Shown piece by piece: positions 59,987 through 64,000 of a stretch of 64,000 bases of DNA. The notes beneath the pieces were generated by a model. It saw nothing but the letters and a program-made list of their open reading frames with translations. It was not told where the DNA came from and ran no database searches. A program made the translations under genes and the position numbers. Where the stretch lies: the NCBI RefSeq assembly GCF_019279795.1, contig NC_056748.1, positions 614,890,741 to 614,954,740 on the forward strand, read 5' to 3'. Source of the DNA: Protopterus annectens (lineage: Eukaryota > Chordata > Ceratodontiformes > Protopteridae). Positions within the stretch are counted from its first letter, which is position 1. Every line of letters begins with the position of its first letter.

Positions 59987-60351
59987 ACTTATTTTTCTGT
60001 TTCGCAGCATTAATGGAATAAAGTGCTTGTGTTTACTTAAGGAGTTTGGTTTTTGACCTTCATTTGGACACTCGTGCAAGTCCTGTTCTTGGTTGAAGGT
60101 GTGGGTATCTTTGACGAATATTGATACTCCCCCTCCTTTTGTGGTTCGATCCAAGTTTTGGGGCCCAAAAGCATGGTATGAGGTATAACCTGGTAGTGCT
60201 GGGGTGCTCTCGGGAGCCTTGAACCAGGTTTCTGTTACTCTACAGATATCGATGTTCTCCATGCTAAGGAGAGTTTTGAGTGCGTGCATCTTGAGGTTTA
60301 GACTTCTGGTGTTGAGTAACATTACTCTTAGTTTCTTATCCCTTGTGATAC

Positions 60352-61326
60352 CTATGGAGGTGGGTTTGTCTTTTGAGCCTTGCCTAAAAAAGGCACTATG
60401 AGGGTAGCAAGAGCCTTTGCCAATATCCGAAAGCCCAGGGGTGACAGGTGCAAGCTGTCCCTAGCGAAGCATCGTGGCTTGTCGAGCATATCATCCCAGG
60501 CTGACAGGCACTTGATCCCCTTTGAATGACACCAATACTTAAGCCAATTGTTGAAATTGATCATCTTGTCTTCATATTGTGGCATCATTCTTGGTGAGGG
60601 TAAGATGCTACTCAAGGTCAGGGTCATACCGGCCTGGGCTACATGCTCAGAGAGCTCCTCTATGTCTCTTTTCATGTAGTCCAGGGAGGTACGTCTCAGG
60701 TCATTCATACCAGCATGGACAATGACTGAGTCATATTTGTACTTGCCTTGGAGTGACCTGAGTGCTTGTGTTATGTGGCGGATCCTAGCGCCCAACAGGC
60801 AGCTCACCGTGACCTTCTCCTTGATCAGCCTGGTGAGCGGGACGTCAGTGTGCCTGACGATAGAGTCACCTATTACAAGTGTATCAGGTGTGTTGTTTAG
60901 CCTTAAGGGCTGTGACTGTTTGGCACACTGGCTTTGTGAGCTATGTGTTGCACGTGTTTTGTTTTGGGGTAGCGGTTGCTTGGGTGTCTGCTTTGGAGGT
61001 CTCTGCTGCTTAGGCAGATTTTTATTTAGAGCCTCCGAGTATGTTTTTGTGTGTTTATGTATTTGGTTTGCTGCTGTGGTAGGTCTATGTGAGACTGGAA
61101 TTGTAGTGAGTGTGGTTTCCTTCTCCTCCTGACTGGTTACGCCAGTACTGAGTTGAGAGAGCTTAGCCTCCAGTTTGGCTATATGGTTGCATCTCTCACA
61201 TGTGTTGGAATTTGTTGGGAGGAGGAGAGGGTTGTCTGTGTACATGAGGCAGTTGTAACATTGCCTCAAGATTCCCAGATTCATCAGCTGGACCGGAGAG
61301 GAGATTGACAGCTGATCTTTGGACAT
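60352..61326 (-). CDS. CR1 ORF1: zinc-finger, coiled-coil and SGNH/GDSL esterase protein
   Basis: An uninterrupted 324-codon frame from ATG at 61326 to TAG at 60352. Residues 23-46 form a Cys2-Cys2 pattern (C23, C26, C43, C46), a PHD-like zinc finger as in other CR1 ORF1 proteins. Residues about 48-60 (AKLEAKLSQLS) look like a short coiled coil. Residues 65-145 are basic, proline- and glutamine-rich. Residues 148-312 are an SGNH hydrolase: block I 'TLVIGDSIVRH' with Ser155, block II Gly179, block III 'HAGMND' with Asn208, and block V 'DSLHLSPLG' with Asp290 and His293. The known role is binding element RNA, with lipid-esterase activity of uncertain purpose. All catalytic residues are present. 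Start choice is simply the first Met. Confidence 0.92.
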   Translation of the reverse strand: MSKDQLSISSPVQLMNLGILRQCYNCLMYTDNPLLLPTNSNTCERCNHIAKLEAKLSQLSTGVTSQEEKETTLTTIPVSHRPTTAANQIHKHTKTYSEALNKNLPKQQRPPKQTPKQPLPQNKTRATHSSQSQCAKQSQPLRLNNTPDTLVIGDSIVRHTDVPLTRLIKEKVTVSCLLGARIRHITQALRSLQGKYKYDSVIVHAGMNDLRRTSLDYMKRDIEELSEHVAQAGMTLTLSSILPSPRMMPQYEDKMINFNNWLKYWCHSKGIKCLSAWDDMLDKPRCFARDSLHLSPLGFRILAKALATLIVPFLGKAQKTNPPP

Positions 61327-62386
61327 GCTAGAATAGTATTGGGAATTCCTTTATAATTGAAAAAAGGGCCAATGGGGAACAAGGTACTCAAGGGGAGTTT
61401 GTGAGGGTGTAGTGCTTTTAATTTTTTAGTGCTGACTTAGTGAGCAAGTGCCAGGTAACTTAAATGCAATGTGTTACAGGCAACTTAAATGCAAAAATGA
61501 CAAACAGTAACTTTCTTTCAAGTGAAACAAGGAAATACGTATAGTAAGCAATGCAGATATCACTAGGGATCCACAGAAGCACTGAAAAGCTGCGTTTTAG
61601 GTGAAATTAGCGTTTCAGGGAAATAACAAGCAAACAAACAACAAGCATACAAACAAAGCTAGATTCAGTAGGCCTGGATCTAGTCTATGCTACAGCAAAC
61701 AAGGTGTACCAGTTTCAGTAAGAAACAGTTCAAATATGCAGGCACTATAAGCCTTTAACCAGAAATTCCCAGCTCAGAAGGGCAGAGTCCAGCCTCTCCT
61801 CCCACAAGAGTGCAGACCACAAACCTTGTTAATGTAAAATAACTGGCATGAAGCCCAAGTGCTTAAACCAGAACTAATACACTTTTAGAATAACAGACAC
61901 TGAGCCCTCAATCAGCATTTCCCAACTTAGAAGGATGTAAGCTACCTGTCCTGCCACCACAGTGCAGGCTACAAACCTTCCTAATGTAAAACAACTGGTC
62001 TGAAGCCCAAGTGCTTAATTCAAAAGACTTAGAATGATAGCTACACTTTAATCAAGTTACTACCAAGCAGTAATAAATACAATGGAATACTTTAAAGAAT
62101 GCCTGGATTAGTGCTCAAGTTATACAAACAAAGCTAGATTCAGCAGGCCTGGATCTAGTCTATGCTACAGCAAACAAGGTGTACCAATTTCAGTAAGAAG
62201 CAGTTCAAATATGCAGGTACTATAAGCCTTTAACCAGAAATTCCAGGCTCAGAAGGGCAGAGTCCAGCCTCTCCTCCCACAAGAGCGCAGACCACGAACC
62301 CTCTTAATGTAAAATAACTGGCTTGAAGCCCAAGTGCTTAAACCAGAATTAATACACTTTTAGAATAACAGACACTGAGCCCTCAA
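61327..62386 (-). promoter_or_regulatory. CR1 copy C 5' region with tandem 475-bp monomers
   Basis: 'aagctagattcag.aggcctg' occurs at 61656 and again at 62131, an offset of 475 bp. The two copies share about 250 bp of colinear sequence ('ttcagtaag.a.cagttcaaa', 'agcctctcctcccacaagag', 'gaataacagacactgagccc'). The outer copy stops at 62386 against the minisatellite. Tandem 5' monomers carry the promoter in some other LINEs; a promoter role here is an inference. No ORF lies in it. Confidence 0.7.
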
Positions 62387-62435
62387 TTATTTTAAGTGTG
62401 TGTATGATCGGGTTATTTTAAGTGTGCATGTGTCT
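62387..62435. repeat. minisatellite, right part
   Basis: 'ttattttaagtgtgtgtatg' and 'ttattttaagtgtgcatgtg' continue the array seen at 56928-57068, on the other side of CR1 copy C. Confidence 0.88.
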
Positions 62436-63195
62436 GTGTGTTTTGTCTAATTTTGAGAACATCTTTATGAACTGATTGTAATTATATTCTGAGCTCTGCT
62501 ACAAAAAATAAAAACAAAGGTTTCTTTGACTGATACTTACTGTGCTTTTCTTAAAGAGATGAGAGCTCTGCCACAAAAAAAAAAGGTTTGTCGGGTATTT
62601 TCTGTGCTGAAAGTGATGTTGCATACATAGCTGGGAGTCGTGCTGAGTTTCCTCTTCCCTAGATTGGTAATTTTATTTGAAAGAACCTCTTTGGAATGTG
62701 TACCAGAGTTGCATATTTTCTGTACCTCCTTGTGTCTATTAATATACTAACCATGATGAATGCTCCAAACTTAGCACGGTTCTCAGATCCTGTGGTTTTG
62801 AGCATCGTACTACATTATAAGTAATTTCAAATAGGCATGAAACAAATGAAGTAAAGTGAAAAAGGCTTTCCCCTAAGGAAAAAAATTGGTCCTTAAATCC
62901 CTTTTTTAGGTTATGAAAAAGATGTGGTGCACAGTGGGTAACAGTAGAATTAATGTATATAGAATGTTCGCATACTGGTCGCTTTGCTAAGTGTAAAATT
63001 AGAATTGTCAGGGCCCTAGCTCACAATGAGAGGAAGCTAATCGGTCATAGTAACCAATTGATTTTCATATATTCATTGTGTTTGTCAGCAGTTCTGCATC
63101 AATACTGTGTAAAAACCTTTTGAGCTGTGAATTTGCCCTGCAGTTGACAGCAAATGAACCTTCTCTTTCAGTAAGACTGCTTACCGATAATCAGG
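62436..63195. other. no gene recognised
   Basis: Two similar phrases, 'gagctctgctacaaaaaata' near 62490 and 'gagctctgccacaaaaaaaa' near 62565, mark a small local duplication. No supported frame. Confidence 0.4.
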
Positions 63196-63199
63196 GCAC

Positions 63200-63470
63200 G
63201 ATTATAAAACCTCCGTCTCTGCCATTTTCTGTTCCATTTTCATTTTCACCTCCATGATGCGTTTTTGTAAGTCATTATGCTCTGCCTTGTGCATATTATT
63301 TACAGAGACAGAAGAGTTTGTTGAGATAACACTAGATATTTGAATGTGTTCATGCAGAAGAGCATCATCTTTGCAATGCTAGATTTGATTTTCATTACAC
63401 ATTGCACATTTTAAAAGTATGCATGTATTCTCCATTGTGCAGACTGAACATTCTACACAACTATTCCTAG
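63200..63470 (-). pseudogene. unidentified Cys-rich, coiled-coil coding-like segment
   Basis: On the minus strand, after an acceptor-like 'ttatttccttcctag' (63467-63481), a frame reads 'NSCVECSVCTMENTCILLKC' then 'AMCNENQI', a stop (TAG), and on in the same frame to 'SVNNMHKAEHNDLQKRIMEV' and 'KMKMEQKMAETEVL', ending at TAA near 63210. The Cys pairs suggest a zinc-binding motif and the end a coiled coil. The family is unknown to me. One internal stop makes it either a decayed gene or transposon ORF, or a chance frame. Confidence 0.35.
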
Positions 63471-64000
63471 GAAGGAAATAAATACACTTCTTATGCTTTG
63501 CTTGTATATGTGTATGTGTGTGTAAAATGCCCATTGCAAACTTACCTGGTGGTTAGAGTTAGCCAGGCTCAAACCTGTACCTTAGGTACAAGGAGCAAGA
63601 GCTTAAATTCCCTCCCCACACCAGCTCTTTGGCCTGTTCTTCTGACTAATTTGCTAGGAAACCACAAATTTTAAGAACTGATTTCACTAAATAATGATAG
63701 GAAAAGAAACTTAAATGGCTATCTTTTAGGAAACGCATGCTAACACAAAACACTTTTTAAACATTGCTTGTACAATCTTAGAAAAGTTGCTACTTGATAC
63801 AATAAAATGTTTTGTGTTTATTGTTTATTGCAATGTTTAAAATGTGTCCCTGGTTATGGGACTTTGCCTCCCCCCCCAATAAATGTTGACCTTTTTCTTA
63901 AGTTGTGCTGCACAATTCCTCAGGGAGGGAGAAGTTTAGGGCTGCTTAGGTGAAGTCTGCTTGTGTTAGTATCTGGGGCCATATTTGGTTGTCTGTTCTT
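63471..64000. other. no gene recognised
   Basis: AT-rich sequence. The final 16 bases repeat those at 1642-1657, so an unrecognised repeat may start here. Confidence 0.4.

Larger units (their letters stand above)
59759..60093. mobile_element. foldback (inverted-repeat) insertion, PLE-derived, inside CR1 copy C
   Basis: Arms of about 146 bp (59799-59944 and 59946-60090) are near-perfect inverted repeats around 'ccaaaatgg'. The insertion is bounded by a perfect 16-bp duplication of CR1 sequence, 'tgaaggtgtgggtatc', at 59743-59758 and 60094-60109. Each arm carries CTGATGA...GAAA plus 'ggaataaagtgcttgtg', as in PLE 3' ends. About 40 bp of non-palindromic sequence lies at the left edge only. I read it as a PLE 3' end inserted as a head-to-head dimer. 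Confidence 0.88.
57180..60322 (-). pseudogene. CR1 ORF2: endonuclease + reverse transcriptase (copy C)
   Basis: The first visible Met at 60322 lies 29 nt after the ORF1 stop and in a different frame. The endonuclease (60322-59192) shows 'ICRVTETWFKAPES', 'GGGVSIFVKDTHTF', 'IILGDFNYPNIDWEH' and 'LVRSDHKLISLDI'. It is interrupted by a 335-bp foldback at 59759-60093; with its duplication this adds 351 nt, so the frame is kept. A frameshift near 59225 precedes the RT frame, which runs from 59228 to 57180. That frame contains stops at 58416 (TAG) and 57411 (TGA), 'ATVVPLHKGGASTDPGNYHP', 'SGVPQGSVLGPLLFGIYF' and the catalytic box FADDGKLG. The C-terminus reads 'CWRDRFITQRLPSLWNKIP'. Confidence 0.92.
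57069..62386 (-). mobile_element. CR1 LINE, almost complete, 5.3 kb (copy C)
   Basis: On the minus strand: a tandemly repeated 5' region, ORF1 with an SGNH-hydrolase domain, ORF2 with endonuclease and RT, and the octamer tail at 57069 ('ttcataggttcatactagg'). Both ends lie directly in the same minisatellite, with no target duplication visible. This fits CR1 biology and fixes the element borders. ORF1 is open, but ORF2 has a frameshift, two stops and a 335-bp insertion. It is by far the most complete of the five CR1 pieces here. Confidence 0.95.

Noticed and set aside
60722-61132. Plus-strand 136-codon frame with hydrophobic and Cys content
   Set aside because: It is antisense to the CR1 ORF1 SGNH domain.

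Overview
This window looks like intronic and intergenic DNA from a large-genome vertebrate, probably a fish or amphibian rather than a mammal or bird. I infer this from the mix of repeats: CR1, L2-like, RTE and L1/Tx1-like LINEs, Penelope-like elements (PLEs) with GIY-YIG endonucleases, a Ty3/Gypsy fragment, a fish-type SINE and very long CA/TA/TG microsatellites. No bacterial-style genes, rRNA, tRNA or CRISPR are visible. I cannot name the species.

Two conserved host exons are present on the minus strand, at 41130-41228 and 10307-10428. They join in frame and encode the end of S6 and the following cytoplasmic segment of a polycystin-2 family channel, closest to PKD2L1. If they are consecutive, the intron between them is about 30.7 kb. 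The L2-like element at 5.9-9.2 kb lies downstream of the second exon, and everything from 41.2 kb to the right end lies upstream of the first. The channel's upstream pore exons and downstream EF-hand exons were not found here.

Layout: a CR1 tail (0.7-1.1 kb); a TIR-family repeat (2.7 kb); a 96-bp tandem repeat split by an L2-like LINE (5.6-9.2 kb); host exon (10.3 kb); a hairpin repeat and a SINE (11.6-12.3 kb); a LINE remnant holding a second copy of the hairpin repeat (14.5-16.1 kb); a truncated PLE (17.1-18.6 kb); a Gypsy fragment (19.7-21.07 kb) abutting a pLTR-flanked PLE (21.07-24.9 kb); CR1 copy A (25.1-27.2 kb); weak LINE remnants (28.6-31.1 kb); a microsatellite split by a truncated RTE and CR1 copy B (33.9-37.9 kb); a microsatellite-dense stretch with TIR-family repeats (37.9-40.6 kb); host exon (41.1 kb); an old CR1 tail (46.1 kb); a TIR-family array split by a nearly complete RTE and a decayed L1/Tx1-like element (46.9-55.3 kb); tandem repeats (56.5-57.07 kb); and an almost complete 5.3-kb CR1, copy C (57.07-62.39 kb), inserted in a minisatellite.

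The most notable items are: a 335-bp foldback insertion in CR1 copy C, flanked by a 16-bp target duplication, whose arms carry a hammerhead-like core; recurrence of that kind of motif at PLE ends; a PLE that kept its direct-repeat pLTRs and GIY-YIG domain but lost its RT palm; CR1 copy C with an uninterrupted SGNH-hydrolase ORF1 and a tandemly repeated 5' region; and a TIR family with expanded internal repeats. All calls come from reading the sequence; no database search was run.
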